Assembly (NCBI RefSeq): GCF_024166365.1
Contig: NC_064827.1
Span: 9,651,001 to 9,715,000, forward strand
Direction of reading: 5' to 3'
DNA: 64,000 nucleotides
DNA from: Elephas maximus indicus
Lineage: Eukaryota > Chordata > Mammalia > Proboscidea > Elephantidae
Each line of letters begins with the position of its first letter. The stretch's first letter is position 1. The position numbers and the translations under genes were made by a program. The notes under the pieces are model-generated. The model was not told the origin of the DNA. It did not search any database and worked only from the letters and a program-made list of their open reading frames with translations. This document shows, piece after piece, positions 11,213 through 24,490 of the stretch.

Positions 11213-11300
11213 GTGCGCCGGCGCCTGAGACCAGCGAACCGCGCCCACCTCGCCAATCCATCCGTCAGCATTTGCGGCTGCCGCCGTAGGTCAACGGGAT
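11213..11300. promoter_or_regulatory. Short CpG cluster just past the KANK1 polyadenylation site
   Basis: About twelve CpGs occur in 90 bases, with almost none on either side. It lies 40-130 bp downstream of the predicted cleavage site. It could be a small regulatory element or an unmethylated remnant; no gene is visible in it. Confidence 0.35.
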
Positions 11301-11358
11301 CAGGGCAGACAGCTGTCGGATGATGAAGCAGGGCACCAGGGAAAGAGCTTAATGAAAT

Positions 11359-11364
11359 TTTATT
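11359..11364 (-). terminator. KANK1: Polyadenylation signal AATAAA of KANK1
   Basis: The minus strand reads AATAAA here, about 935 bases after the stop codon, in an A/T-rich patch. Cleavage would fall near 11335-11345. This spacing fits the roughly 1-kb 3'UTR of KANK1 in other mammals (from memory). Confidence 0.65.
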
Positions 11365-12211
11365 TTGAAAATATGGCAAGAGTCTAAGGCACTTCAAACA
11401 TTTAAATACATATAGGATCAAAGTATATGTGACAGGGTAGAAAGGAATCCATAAATACAGAGAGCTACACCAAGCTTCCCTAGAGGCAAATGCAGAGCCG
11501 CTTCCTCCAGCCCCATTCAACCTTTATCACTAGACACAGGTGGGGTTGTGCAATTATTCATAAAAATACGGTCGTGTTACATGTAGCTCTTCACGTCTTT
11601 AGTTACTAGGGAATATAAAAGTTGAAAATACTGTGTCAACTTTATATAGATACCTCTTATATAAAAAGTCATAGCGTACATCCACCTAGAGAAAACACCA
11701 ACCGCTGAGAGCTCCTTTGGAGAGTTTATACTTTTTGAGAGTTCCAGCTTCTCTTTTAACCCACAAACCCACCAGCCTGGGCCCAAGTTGCTAATGAGCA
11801 AAGTCATGTCAACTTTCTTACTCTAAAATATCAAGATAAAAGAAGAATCCTCCTGGAATGGAGTTTTGGAAGAGTTTTCCAATGGCCCCACATTCAGTAA
11901 GTATAAATATTTGTGGAAACGTGACTATCCCGATGGCAGTGTAAGCCCATCACTGCTCGTGGGTGGAGGGGGTATCCCAGCTGCCCGCTCCCGTCAGGTT
12001 ACCGTTCCCTACTACTGTACATGATGGAGCAGAGACTCGACCCGCAACAGACGCGGGTTAAAGTGTGTCCTGCACAGACGGAAGGAAGCTGGCCAGAAGG
12101 CGGCGGTGCGTGCCCTGCTTGGCCATCTTCTGTGGCCGCTTCCACCTGGAAAGCTTCTCCTTCAGCCCTTGGCTTAGTGTGTTCCGTCTGCTGGTGAGCT
12201 CAGGCCCGAGA

Positions 12212-12219
12212 TATATACA
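12212..12219 (-). promoter_or_regulatory. Pumilio recognition element in the 3'UTR
   Basis: The transcript strand reads UGUAUAUA, a full match to the UGUANAUA element bound by PUM1/PUM2, about 80 bases after the stop codon. The match is seen; binding is not shown. Confidence 0.4.
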
Positions 12220-12296
12220 TTCAGCATCTGTCACCACAAACGGGAGCACTTAGCAGCTTCCTGGTGGCACGTCTGTGGAGGGCTTTGTGTACATTA

Positions 12297-12389
<93 letters not shown>

Positions 12390-12402
12390 TTAATAAGTAA
12401 CC

Positions 12403-12552
12403 TTGGCATCCCTGGCTGGTGCAAGTGGTTAATGTGCTCAGCTGCTAACCAAAAGGTTGGAGGTTCAAGTCCATCCAGAGGTGCCTCCCAAGAAAGGCCT
12501 GGCAATCTACTTATAAAAAATCAGCCATTGAGAACACCATGAGACACTCAGG
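12403..12552 (+). repeat. AfroSINE type B, 5' part
   Basis: Head to AATCAGCCATTGAGAAC; lies 44 bp upstream of the acceptor of the last KANK1 exon. Confidence 0.85.
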
Positions 12553-12699
12553 CTGGATGAACCCTCCAAATCATCATCCTGGTATAATCTTTAGACCAAA
12601 CAATAGCTGAGCTTAACGAGTAAAGAATGTCTGCCTTAAAATTGTGCTCTTTCAAAGAATTATCTGTATAGGACCAACCTGACAGTAGCAACTTGAAAG

Positions 12700-12892
12700 A
12701 CAGGATGAAAAACTTAGGGGTAGGGAGTTTATGTTAATGGGGGAGGAATAATTTGGAAAAGAAGGGTGAGAACGGTTGCATGACTTAAAGAATATAATCA
12801 AGTCACTGAATTGTACATGTAAAAATGATTGAATTGGGGTATGTTCTGCTGTGTGTATTCTTAAGAAGTAAATAAGTTTTTAAAAACCTGCC
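12700..12892 (+). mobile_element. L1 3' end, older type
   Basis: GTCACTGAATTGTACATGTA and following bases match the 3' end of old mammalian L1 elements; two similar pieces are at 16420 and 17225. Confidence 0.65.
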
Positions 12893-12959
12893 CCCAAGCC
12901 CCCCAGATCATATTTGACATCACTGTCAGTATACCATCACCCTCCACGTGAAACGAAGT

Positions 12960-13226
12960 TTCACCAAAATGAGGAGTGAGCTTCCTGACTCAAGTAGACA
13001 CATGAGACTATGGGGGCAGCTCCTGTCTGGAGGGGAGATGAGACGGCAGAGGGGGACAGGAGCTGGCTGACTGGACACAGGGAATACAGGGTGGAGAGAA
13101 GGGGTGTGCTGTCTCGTTGGGGAGAGCAGCTAGGTGTACATAGCGAGGTGTGTATAACTTTTTGTATGAGAGACTGGCTTGATTTGTAAACTTACACTTA
13201 AAGCACAATAAGTAAGTTAATTAAAA
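12960..13226 (+). mobile_element. L1 3' end with A tail, younger type
   Basis: GTAAACTTACACTTAAAGCA and a terminal A run resemble the ends of the copies at 54055-54690 and 55090-55365. Confidence 0.6.
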
Positions 13227-13912
13227 AAAAAGTTTCACCAAAAAATACTCAACTGCATTACATTCTGATAATTTATATTGTTTCAGTTCTTCGAAAGTGC
13301 TAATAACTATTAAACTGATTTTGATTAAAAAAAAAAAAAGAGAGAGCAGTTCTACCCTGACACAGTTGGGGTTGCCATGAGTCAGTCAACTCCACACCTG
13401 GTCTGGTCACGTGACCTGGAGCAGCTGTGTGCCATGTGACTCGGGACTGTCCACCACACTGCCAGCTGCCCGTGAGCCAGAGCCCGGAGAGCTCTGGCCG
13501 AGGACCAGGACTAAGGCAGCAGGAGCGACCCAGCAGTGCCCGCCTGCTGTTCTAGGGAGGCCTCTTCCCGCGAGAGTAAGTTCTCAGGTGCGAGCATATG
13601 ATGGCACGTTTTTAGGGAAGGATGCCAGGGAAATGGGTGACAGGCATTCTCTGGCCTCTTTCCTGAGCACAGTAACGTTTAAGTAAAATAAAAAAAGAGG
13701 CGTTTAAAGAAAAGCCTCAGTGATGTTTCTCTAATGCACTTGGCTCTCACAAATGGCCTAGGTTAAAATTCACCCCCAGGAATGCTGCCAACACACCTAC
13801 TTTACGTTTTGCCTGCCATGTTGCTTCATTTTAAAGAGACAGTTCCTTTCCTTTTATTTTTCTTATTGTGGTAAATATGTATGTAACAAAACCAATCACC
13901 CCCGCAAGAGCC
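13227..13912. other. Intron of KANK1, largely unrecognised
   Basis: Contains only a 50-bp SINE tail (13344-13393). Confidence 0.5.
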
Positions 13913-14007
13913 AGGAGGTTCTGGTGGTGCAGACAGTTACGCACTTGGCTGCTAACTGAAAGGTTGAAGGTTTGAGTCCACCCAGAGGCTACCCAATCTG
14001 CTTTGTG
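13913..14007 (+). repeat. AfroSINE type B, head only
   Basis: GGTTCTGGTGGTGCAGACAG to CCACCCAGAGGCTAC. Confidence 0.8.
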
Positions 14008-14308
14008 GAAAATGCCAGAACATGGTAGCTTGGATGCCTGTACTCAGGGTGCCCATTGGGACAGTTTCGTTGGGAATAAAAATCTCCATGTGATAGACTA
14101 GAGCTCTGTCTTCTAAGGACAAGCAGGGCTGACTCAGCACCCTGGCTTTCGGGTGGGCAAACAACCATTACCTCCTAAGCTGCAGACTAAAAATTTCATT
14201 TCCAGAACCCTCATAGGGCCCGTGCCTCCTGTCAGTTCCTGGTGGAAGGGGGCCCACCTATCTGGGGGACTTAAGCCTATTTACAAAAGTCAAATGTACA
14301 GCACTGAC

Positions 14309-14407
14309 CGGAGACTGGGCTTTTGCAAAGTTGACGTGGGCGTAGAGGAGAACAGCGATGTCCTTGTGTCCTGCCTCCAGGGCTATAGAGAGCGCTGTGC
14401 TGCCATC
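14309..14407 (-). CDS. KANK1: KANK1 ankyrin exon 4, 99 bp (residues 1305-1337)
   Basis: This exon encodes the last ankyrin repeat: [20 protein letters not shown] followed by [13 protein letters not shown]. The acceptor is ttccaccttcag|GA and the donor TCCG|GTCAGT. It is phase 0 at both ends. The residues are identical to human KANK1 as far as I can recall. A type B SINE sits 157 bp upstream of the acceptor (14564-14755). Confidence 0.97.
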
Positions 14408-14563
14408 CTGAAGGTGGAAAGAACAAGCTACAGTGGGTTTCTGAAACTTCGACAGCCAGAAGGTGGAAAAACAAAACTCTTTCTAGCAGTTACCAGGTTC
14501 CCAAATGTCCATCTAACCATCTGTTCAATCCTTAGAAAACTTTGTGGACCTCAGAGTGCTGGG

Positions 14564-14755
14564 TGGAGTCCCTGGGCGTTGAAAACAGTTAATGTGCTCG
14601 GCTGCCAGCTGAAAGGCTGGAGGTTCGAGTCCATCCAGGGGTGCCTTGGAAGAAAGGCCTGGTGATCTACTTCTGAAAAATCAGCCACTGAAAACCCCAT
14701 GGAGCACAGTTCTACACTGACACACAGGGATTACAGCCGATGCAGCTGCAACTGA
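14564..14755 (+). repeat. AfroSINE type B
   Basis: Nearly complete, with a diverged tail (CAGGGATTACAGCCGATGCA). Confidence 0.85.
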
Positions 14756-14917
14756 TTTTTAACGTACTTGTTTGTACACAGTAGGTGTGATGTGTGTACT
14801 TTATACTCAGGTAAAGATACTGATGTATGAGTTTGCAGACTGTCAGGCTGGGCAGTGAATGGGGGTGGTCTGGATGCCAGCACAAGTGCACGAGGAGAAT
14901 AAGGGGTACAGAAGTCA

Positions 14918-15202
<285 letters not shown>

Positions 15203-15347
15203 TCAGAGGAGACACAGAGGCCTGGAAGGGCTGGGCCTGCAGTGGGGCTGTGCTGGGGGGTGGCGGGAGACACAGGCACATGGGATCACTGGGGTGGGGT
15301 GGAGTTGACAGACAGGAGACTTGCTTCTGGTGAGCTGTGAGCTAAGT

Positions 15348-15455
15348 AATGTCCCCAGGTGGTATAAACGGTTTGTGCTCGACTGCTAGCCTAAAGATTG
15401 GTGGTTCAAATCCACCCAGAGGCACCTCCTAAGAAAGCCCTGACAATCTTCCGTG
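15348..15455 (+). repeat. AfroSINE type B, 5' half of a split copy
   Basis: Continues at 15672-15785 after the insertion of a type A SINE. Confidence 0.8.
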
Positions 15456-15461
15456 GAGATT

Positions 15462-15670
15462 TTGTTGTTGTTGTTGTTGGGTGCTGTCGAGTCAATTTCG
15501 ACTCATAAAAGCTCTATAGGACAGAGCAGAACTGCCCCATAGGGTTTTTTAGGCTGTGATCTTCACAGGAGTAGATCACCAGGTTCTCCCAGAGAGCTGC
15601 TGGGTGAGTTCAAACCGCCAACCTTTCGGTTAGCAGCTGAGTGCTTAATCACTGGGTCACCAGGGCTCCT
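15462..15670 (-). repeat. AfroSINE type A inserted in a type B copy
   Basis: Antisense full-length copy starting with (TTG)n and ending CACCAGGGCTCCT. The host SINE resumes right after it; flanks TTCCGTGGAGATT and TTCTGTAGAAGATT may be an aged target duplication. Confidence 0.85.
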
Positions 15671-15671
15671 T

Positions 15672-15785
15672 TCTGTAGAAGATTACAGCCAAGAAAACCT
15701 CACGGAGCGGTTCTACTCTGTAACACACGGGGTTGCCACGAGTCGGAATCAACTAACCAGCAATGGGTTTGGTTTTGAGTTTTTG
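15672..15785 (+). repeat. AfroSINE type B, 3' half of the split copy
   Basis: GTAACACACGGGGTTGCCAC and a GGGTTTGGTTTTG end. Confidence 0.8.
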
Positions 15786-15794
15786 GTTACGTGC

Positions 15795-15968
15795 TAAGTA
15801 AAACCAAAAAAAACATACCTGACCCCATCGAGTTGATTCCGACTGACAGCGACCCCATATGACAGAGTAGAACTGCCCCACAGGGTTTCCAAGGAGCGGC
15901 TGGTGGATTTGAACTGCTAACCTTTTGGTTAGCTGCTGAGCTCTTAACCACTGTGCCACCAGGGCCCC
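15795..15968 (-). repeat. AfroSINE type A, short form
   Basis: Antisense; the central part is deleted at CCAAGGAGCGGCTGGTGG, a form that recurs at 49831 and 53797. Confidence 0.85.
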
Positions 15969-16419
15969 ATAAGCTAAGTAAGACCCTAAGTAATGAGACA
16001 ACTGGTTCACCTTAACTTGGAGGATCTTATTCTAGAACAGAGCTGTAAAGTCCAGATGTGTAAAATCCACACTATGAACACAAGTGGACCAGGGACATGC
16101 TGTGTCTGGCACGAGGCCCTAGACAGACATTCCAGAAGCAACAGACACTATGCGTGACGGGGTGCCCCCTCGTTTCGTACACACAGGCAGATTCACACAG
16201 CTCCTACAAACTGCTCTACACAGAGGAAACTCAGGGCAAACGGGGCAGAGGTGTCCAATTCAAAAGGTAAGCAGATATGCCATGGGCGTGTGTGGTCAAG
16301 GATGGCCAGGCAGCCACGTGGACTGGGGCGGGCAGGGAGTAGCTGGCGTGTGGGAAGGAAGGGCTGGGCTGCATGGTCAGCGTGCACAGCAGACCTGCCC
16401 CTGAGCTGCTTCTGTTATT

Positions 16420-16575
16420 GCTGGTGAAGGAACCTGGAAAAGGATAGTGGTGACGGTTGTTCAACGTGATGAATAGAATCAACGTCGCTGAATTGTACAC
16501 GTAAAAATGGCTGAGTTGGCAAATGTTTTGTTTTATATATCTTTACCACAATTTAAAGACAAATAAAGTAAAAAC
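16420..16575 (+). mobile_element. L1 3' end, older type
   Basis: GCTGAATTGTACACGTAAAA and TATCTTTACCACAATTTAAA; lies 65 bp beyond the donor of the 16640-16782 exon. Confidence 0.65.
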
Positions 16576-16612
16576 CGGGCCTGTCTGCTGCCTGCTGTTC
16601 GGAGCAGCTCTA

Positions 16613-17044
<432 letters not shown>

Positions 17045-17224
17045 CAGGAAGAAGCCACCTCCTGATGGCAGCAATTATGCGTGTGAACTCGAGGTGTGCT
17101 GTTTGGAAGAGCCCAGTGAGATGACATCAAAGGTGGAGAGTGATTCGGAAGGAAACATGAGAGACGCTGTTACACCAAAGAGAAAAAATTTTTTTCCCCC
17201 TATTTCATCAAACCTGAAGAACAG

Positions 17225-17352
17225 AAGCTTGTTTGGGGTGATGAGAAAGTTCTGGAAATAAACAGAAGTGATGGTTGCACTAAATGGTTGAATGTAATTA
17301 AAGTCACTGAACTGTACGTGTAAAAATGGTTAGATTTTATGGTGCATATATT
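17225..17352 (+). mobile_element. L1 3' end, older type
   Basis: Continues after the SINEs at 17705-17730 as TATATTTTACCACAATTAAA, so two SINEs landed in its end. Confidence 0.6.
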
Positions 17353-17482
17353 TTAACCAAAGGGTCGGCAGTTCAAATCCGCCAGGCGCTCCTTGGAAAC
17401 TCTATGGGGTAGTTCTACTCTGTCCTATAGGGTTGCTATGAGTTGGAATTGACTCAACGACACTGGGTTTGGTTTTTTTTTT
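17353..17482 (+). repeat. AfroSINE type A, 3' part, short form
   Basis: CAGTTCAAATCCGCCAGGCG to GGGTTTGGTTT and a T run. Confidence 0.85.
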
Positions 17483-17502
17483 TGGTTTATATTTTGTCAC
17501 AA

Positions 17503-17704
17503 GGAGCCCTGGCGGTGCAGTGGTTAAGTGCTCGGCTGCTAACCGAAAGGTCAGCAGTTCAAACCCACTAACTGCTCTGCAGGAGAAATATGTGGCAGTC
17601 TGCTTCCATAAGGATTACAGCCTTGGAAATCCTATGGGGCGATTCTACTCTGCCCTCTAGGGTCACTAGGAGTCAGAATTGACTTGATGGCAACGGGTAT
17701 GGGT
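17503..17704 (+). repeat. AfroSINE type A, full length
   Basis: Among the best-preserved heads: GGAGCCCTGGCGGTGCAGTG and AACCGAAAGGTCAGCAGTTC. Confidence 0.9.
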
Positions 17705-17730
17705 ATATTTTACCACAATTAAAAGCAAAC

Positions 17731-19095
<1,365 letters not shown>

Positions 19096-19257
19096 TTATT
19101 TATAGACTTGGCTGAGGCCTGGCCCCGGGCTCAAGGAGCCAGGCCTTTTATAGTCAAAGTGTCTGCAGCTAGAATTTGCTCTCCAAAATGACAAATGGAA
19201 CCCAGAGCCCTAAGAGAAGCTGGGACACCCCTCGCCACTTTAAACTACACGTACATT

Positions 19258-19457
19258 CTGTCGTTGGGTGCTGTGGAGTCAATTCCGACTCATAGCAGCC
19301 CCACGTGACAGAGTAGAACCGCCCCAAAGGGTTTTTCAGGCTGTCATCTTTAGATGAGCAGATCGCCAGGTCTTTCTCCCATGGAGCGGCTGCAGGGTTC
19401 GAACTGCTGACTTTTCAGTTAGCAGCTGAGCACTGAACCACTGTGCCACCAGTGCCC
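19258..19457 (-). repeat. AfroSINE type A, full length
   Basis: Antisense GTTGGGTGCTGTGGAGTCAA to CTGTGCCACCAGTGCCC. Confidence 0.9.
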
Positions 19458-19477
19458 TTCCTCTTAACATAAAAATA

Positions 19478-19681
19478 AAACCAAACCTGTTGCTGTCAAG
19501 TCGATTCCGACTCATAACGGCCCCGTAGGACAGAGTAGAACTGCCCTATAGGGTTTCCAAGGCTGTAATCTTTACTGGGGCAGATTGCCAGGTCTTTCTC
19601 CTACATAGCCGTTGGTGGGTTCGAAGCACCGACCTACGGGTTAGCATCTGAGCACTTAAACCACTGTGCTGCCGGGGCTCC
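19478..19681 (-). repeat. AfroSINE type A, full length
   Basis: Antisense AAACCAAACCTGTTGCTGTC to GTGCTGCCGGGGCTCCT. Confidence 0.9.
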
Positions 19682-19727
19682 TAACTGAACATAAGGAGCA
19701 GCAACTGCAAGCCAACAAGGGACGGGG

Positions 19728-19935
19728 TAACAGTAACCGTTTACTGCGGACTCAACACCGATTCATGGTGACCCCAGGTATGTCAGAGCAGAACTGCGCA
19801 CCACAGGATTTTCAATGGCTGATTTTCAGAAGTCGATTGCCAGGACTTTCTTCTGAGGCACGTCTAGGTGTACTCAAACTGCCAACCTTTCATTTAGCAG
19901 CTAAGCATGTTAACCCTTTGCACCACCCAGGGATT
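19728..19935 (-). repeat. AfroSINE type B, full length
   Basis: Antisense; CATGGTGACCCCAGGTATGT to CACCACCCAGGGA. Confidence 0.88.
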
Positions 19936-19965
19936 ACACTGTATATTCCAACTCCTACAAAAGAA

Positions 19966-20159
19966 ACCAGGCTAAGACAGACTAGAAAGAAAGGCCTGGC
20001 AATGTACTTCCAAAAATCAGCCAGTGTAAACCCTATGGATCACAAAGGTCCGATACACAACCAATCACAGGGATGGCACAGGACCAAGCAGCGATTCACT
20101 CTGTTGTGCATGGGGTCGCCACGAGTCTGGGGCCTGTTGGACAGCAGCTGACGACAACC
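19966..20159 (+). repeat. AfroSINE type C, 3' part
   Basis: CTAAGACAGACTAGAAAGAA to GGACAGCAGCTGACGACAAC. Confidence 0.85.
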
Positions 20160-20825
20160 GTATTAAGTAGTTATGCTGGCTAACCTTGTAAATGATTTTC
20201 ACAGTAATCAGGACAGAAGACATTAACTAACCGGCACTTAATGATGCCGCCTCCTTCCTATCTCGACCAACCTTAACCTTGACCCTCCAGCGCACTAGGC
20301 TGGGAGGCCACGAGCTTGTCACCAACCCGATGCCCACTCCAACCCTGCATATGAATGTCCAGTCTTGGAAGCGGGCCTGGAGCAAACTGTCTCTCGTTAG
20401 GATCATTGCCCTCTGACCATCGGCCCCACTAAGGCTTCCCTGAGCCTGTAGGCACACGGATGGTGGGGCTGGGGTCACGGCTGGGGTCAGTGGGGCATGG
20501 ACCACGAGGCTGAACCTGGATTGGGCAAGTGCTGGCCATGGGGACACCTGCCACGCTTTCACATGGCCTTCGTTTATCATTCACTCGTGCTTTGCTTACT
20601 CTTTAAAAAAAGTTTTTAAAATGAAGGATCTCTTCCACGTCTAAAGTGTTATGGTTAAATTTAGCATTAGTTTGTTATTTGTAATGTACATTTCAGGGAA
20701 GTAGGGCAGTTACATAAATCACTCATCACTTATTCAGATCTTATATCAAAGAGTGGTGGAAAAAGTTACAATTAGTGCTACTCACTCCCAATGGAGGGCT
20801 CTTTAAAAAGACTGTGCTAACCTTG
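20160..20825. other. Intron of KANK1, unique sequence
   Basis: Nothing recognised. Confidence 0.45.
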
Positions 20826-21030
20826 TGAGCCCTGGTACACAGTGGTTAAAGCACTCCGCTGCTAACTGAAAGGTCGGTGGTTCGAACCCACCACTCACGC
20901 CACGGGAGAAAGATGTGGCAGTCTGCTACTGTAAAGATTTACAGTCTCGGAAACCCTATGGGGCAGCTCTGCTCTGTCCTATAGGGCCGCTTTGAGTTGG
21001 AATCAACTCGATGGCAATAGGTGTGGCTTA
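20826..21030 (+). repeat. AfroSINE type A, full length
   Basis: GAGCCCTGGTACACAGTGG to AATCAACTCGATGGCAATAG. Confidence 0.9.
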
Positions 21031-21059
21031 GCTTTGGGAACCTTGGAACGTGTTTCAAG

Positions 21060-21135
21060 GAAATGAATTGTATACTTTAAAATGGCCAGTGTTAGGGTAT
21101 GTGAATTATATCTCAATTAAAAAAGTTTTTAAGTG
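21060..21135 (+). mobile_element. L1 3' terminus
   Basis: GAATTGTATACTTTAAAATG and GTGAATTATATCTCAATTAA are typical of old mammalian L1 3' ends. Confidence 0.65.
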
Positions 21136-21390
21136 TATCAAAGAAAGATAAAAAGCCCACATCGCCAGCACCAGATCCCAAGAAGTCTTCTTTCCATAGA
21201 ACAGGCGGGGTCTGCACTGCCGCTCGTCCACTCTTTATCTGCCTGCCACTCACTCAATGGAAGAGGTCCTGGCCAGCAAAGGCTTCATCTAAGTTTTTCT
21301 TTTCTTCTGCTCGCTCTTACAAAGATCCCTATTCCTCTGGAGTCATCACACCGAGTGAAGGGAAATTATGTCCGCTGCGTATCCTAACTC

Positions 21391-21598
21391 AGTTGTTGTT
21401 GGTTGCCCTTGAGTCAACTCCAACACATGGTGACCCCATGTATGCAGAGTTGAACTGCTCCATACGGTTTTTAAGGCTGTGACCTTTGGGCAGTAGATCG
21501 CCAGACCTTTTCTCTGAGGTACCTCTGGGTGGGTTTGAACTGCCAACCTTTTGGTTAGAAGTTGCATGCTTAACTGTTTGTGCCATCCAGAGACTCCC
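21391..21598 (-). repeat. AfroSINE type B, full length
   Basis: Antisense, starting (GTT)n and ending CCATCCAGAGACTCC. Confidence 0.88.
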
Positions 21599-21674
21599 TA
21601 ACTCTGTTACTACTATGTAGTTGGTATCCTGGTATCTGTTACAAGACCCTGGCATTGTACTCACTCATTTCTAC

Positions 21675-23740
21675 TAATTTCTTTTGTAAATAATATTTTA
21701 TTGTGTTCTCGGTGAAAGTTTACACAGCAAATTAGATTTCCCTTTAACAATTTTTATACAAGTTGTTCCATGCCATTGGTTATGATTTTTACAATGTGGC
21801 AGCATTCTCATTATTTTCATTAGGTTTCCATTAATCTAGCTTCCCTTCCCCTCCCTTGCCTTCTCATCTTTGCTTTTAGATAAATGTACACTGTTTGGTC
21901 TCATATAGTTAATTGTTCAAGGGAGCACATTGCTCATGGATGATATTTTTTATTTTATAAGCCAATCTATTATTTGGCTGAAAAGTGACCTGCAAAGATA
22001 GCTTCAACTCCAAGATCAAAGACGATAGTCTCGGGGGTTCCTCTAGTCTCTATGGGTCCCAGTAGGTCTGCCTTTTTTTTTTTTTTTTTTTAAAGGAATT
22101 TTTGTTCTACATTTTTCTCCAATTCTATCCATAGCCTTCTATTGTGTCCCTGTCAGAATAGTTGGTAGTGGTAGCCTGACACCATCTAGTTCTTCTGGTC
22201 TCAGGTTAGAAAGGCTGTGGTTCGTGTGGGCTATTAGATGCATGGACTAGTCTCTTCTTTGAGCCCTTGATTTCCTTCATTCTCTTTTGCTCCACATGAG
22301 ACCAATAGTTGTATTTTAGATGGCCGCTCATGAGATTTTAAGACCTCAGATGCTACTCACCGAACTATGATGTAGAACATTATCTTTGTAAACTATGTTA
22401 TGCCAATTGACTGAGTTGTCCCCCGAGACTATGGTCCTGAGCCTTTTGACCCAGTAAATCAGTCCCCCAAGTTGTCTGGATATGTCTCGGAAGCCTCCAT
22501 AACTGTGCCCCCTATGTGGTTTGTTGTATGTGTGGATATATATGCAATACTCCCAAACATGTGTACACATGTGCCTACATGCACACACCTATTCATGCAT
22601 GCACGTTTACTAGCACGTGCCTTCCCATACACATACGTGCATTCGTATCTACCTATGTAAACACGTAGCTTTTGGTTGTTTTTACTGTTGCTGCAAACTT
22701 GTATATGTTATAGCATTTACCAAAATTGTTCCTTTTTATTGTGTACTTCTTAGTGTCTTTATTTACTTTGGTCAGGTTGTGTTGACTTCACCCATATTTG
22801 GGATTCCCTTTCCATCCCCAAAAGTAATGAGTATCTGCTATCTAGAAAGTGATTCCCCCTCCCTCTTCCTGCAAACCCTTGTAACCATCAAAGAACTTTG
22901 CTTTCTGTGTATATACTTATTCTTGACTTCCTATAATAGTGGGACCATACAATATTTGTCTTTTTTGTGATTTGCTCTCAGCACAACGTCCACCAGCTTC
23001 ATTTATGTTTTGTGGACTCCTGATTATTCTTTATAGTTGCATAGTATTCCATTGTATGTATGTACCGCATTTTGTTTATCCATTCATCCACTGATGGGCA
23101 CTTAGGTTGTTTCCATCTTTTTGCTAGTGTGAATAATGCTGCAATAAACATGGATGTGTGTGTTTATTCATGTCACTGCTCTTGGTTCTCTAGAATATAT
23201 AACTAGGAGCGGGATTGCAGGATCACATGGTATTTCTATTTCTAGCTTTTTGAGGAAGTATCATACCATTTCCCATAGTGGTTGTACTGTTTTACATTCC
23301 TACCAGCAATGTAGAAGAGTTCCAGTCCCCCCACAACCTTGCCAGCATTTGCTGTTTTCTGCTTTTTTTTTTTTAATCAGTGCCATTTTTGCAGGGGTGA
23401 GATGGTATCTCATTGTAGTTTTGAGTTGCATCTCTTTACTGGCTAGTGATGATGTCTTTTCAGGTATTTGTTGGCTGCCTGAATGTCCTCTTTGGTGAAG
23501 TGTCTGTTCATGTCCTTTGCACATTTTTTGATTGGATTGTCTTTTTGTTGATTGTTGACATTTTCTATATATTTTAGAGATTAGACCTTTATTAGATATC
23601 CCTTTGCCAAAGATTTTTTCCCAACCTGTAGGCTCTCTTTTTAGTCTCCTGGTAAAGTCTTCTGATGAGCAGAAGTATTTAATTTTTAGGCGGTCTCAGT
23701 TATATAATTTATCTTCTGTCATTCACGCATTTTTACTTTT
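21675..23740 (-). mobile_element. L1 element, 3' UTR and end region, 5'-truncated, antisense to the plus strand
   Basis: The lower-coordinate end carries the L1 3' terminus (AAAGTTTACACAGCAAATTA), also present at 33556. The 3'UTR part at 22240-22370 matches, reversed, the plus-strand copy at 54055-54150. From 22970 to 23740 the sequence is the well-known L1 segment near the end of ORF2 and the 3'UTR (ATAGTATTCCATTGTATGTA, then CATTCATCCACTGATGGGCA, AATGCTGCAATAAACATGG and AGGATCACATGGTATTTCTA). It is in the same orientation as KANK1. Frames are broken; it is inactive. Confidence 0.85.
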
Positions 23741-23962
23741 GTTTGATAGGGGATCTCTAGCTGCCACTCCAAGGATCCTCCATTCTGCCAGAACCATCTA
23801 CCCAAATGATCAGGGACCACTGCTGCTGAGTATTTCTGTCCCTGTTTTCTGGCTCCCTCCCTGTTCTATGGTTGCCTGGATCCCTACAGCTCTTGCGTGC
23901 CTTCTTTCACTTTCCCTCCTTAGATCCAGTTCACGTTTCGCTCACTTTGCTTCGCTCTGAGT

Positions 23963-24490
23963 GTCTTAGTCATCTAGTGCTGCTATAACAGAAATACCAC
24001 AAGTGGATGGCTTTAACAAAGAGAAATTTATCCTCTCCAGTAGGCTACGAATCCAAATTCAGGGCATGAACTCCAGGGAAAGGCTTTCTCTCTCTGTCGG
24101 CTCTGCAGGAAGGTCTGTGTCATCAATCTTTCCTTGGTCTGGGAGCATCTCAGCACAGGAACCTCAGCTTCAAAGGATACATTCTGCTCCCGGCACTGCT
24201 TTCTTGGTGTTACGCGGTCCCCAACTCTCTGCTTGCTTCCCTTTCCTTTTATCTCTCTCTGTCTCTCTCTCTCTCTCGAGAAAAGGTGATGCAGGTCACA
24301 CCCCAGGGAAACTCCCTTTATATTGGATCAGGGATGTGACCTGATAAGGGTGTTACAATCCCACCTTAATCCTCTTAAACATGAAATTATAATCACAAAA
24401 TGGAGAACAGCTATAGACTACTGGGAATCATGGCCTAACCAAGTTAATACACACGTTTTTGGGGTACATAATTCAATCCATGACCCCAGG
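23963..24490 (-). mobile_element. MaLR-like LTR, copy 2
   Basis: Starts CTTAGTCATCTAGTGCTGCT and ends CATAATTCAATCCATGAC, the reverse complement of the end and start of the copy at 32152-32643. About 530 bp, probably complete. Confidence 0.8.

Larger units (their letters stand above)
11340..12296 (-). other. KANK1: KANK1 3' untranslated region
   Basis: About 950 bases run from the stop codon to a predicted cleavage site near 11340. The region is free of SINEs, unlike the DNA on either side, which suggests selection on the transcript (inference). A Pumilio-type UGUAUAUA lies at 12219-12212. The end is set only by the polyadenylation signal; a longer UTR cannot be excluded. Confidence 0.7.

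Noticed and set aside
1..11300. A second gene (for example the neighbour DMRT1)
   Set aside because: No DM domain or other exon with phase-consistent splice sites was seen; in human the next gene is roughly 95 kb away.
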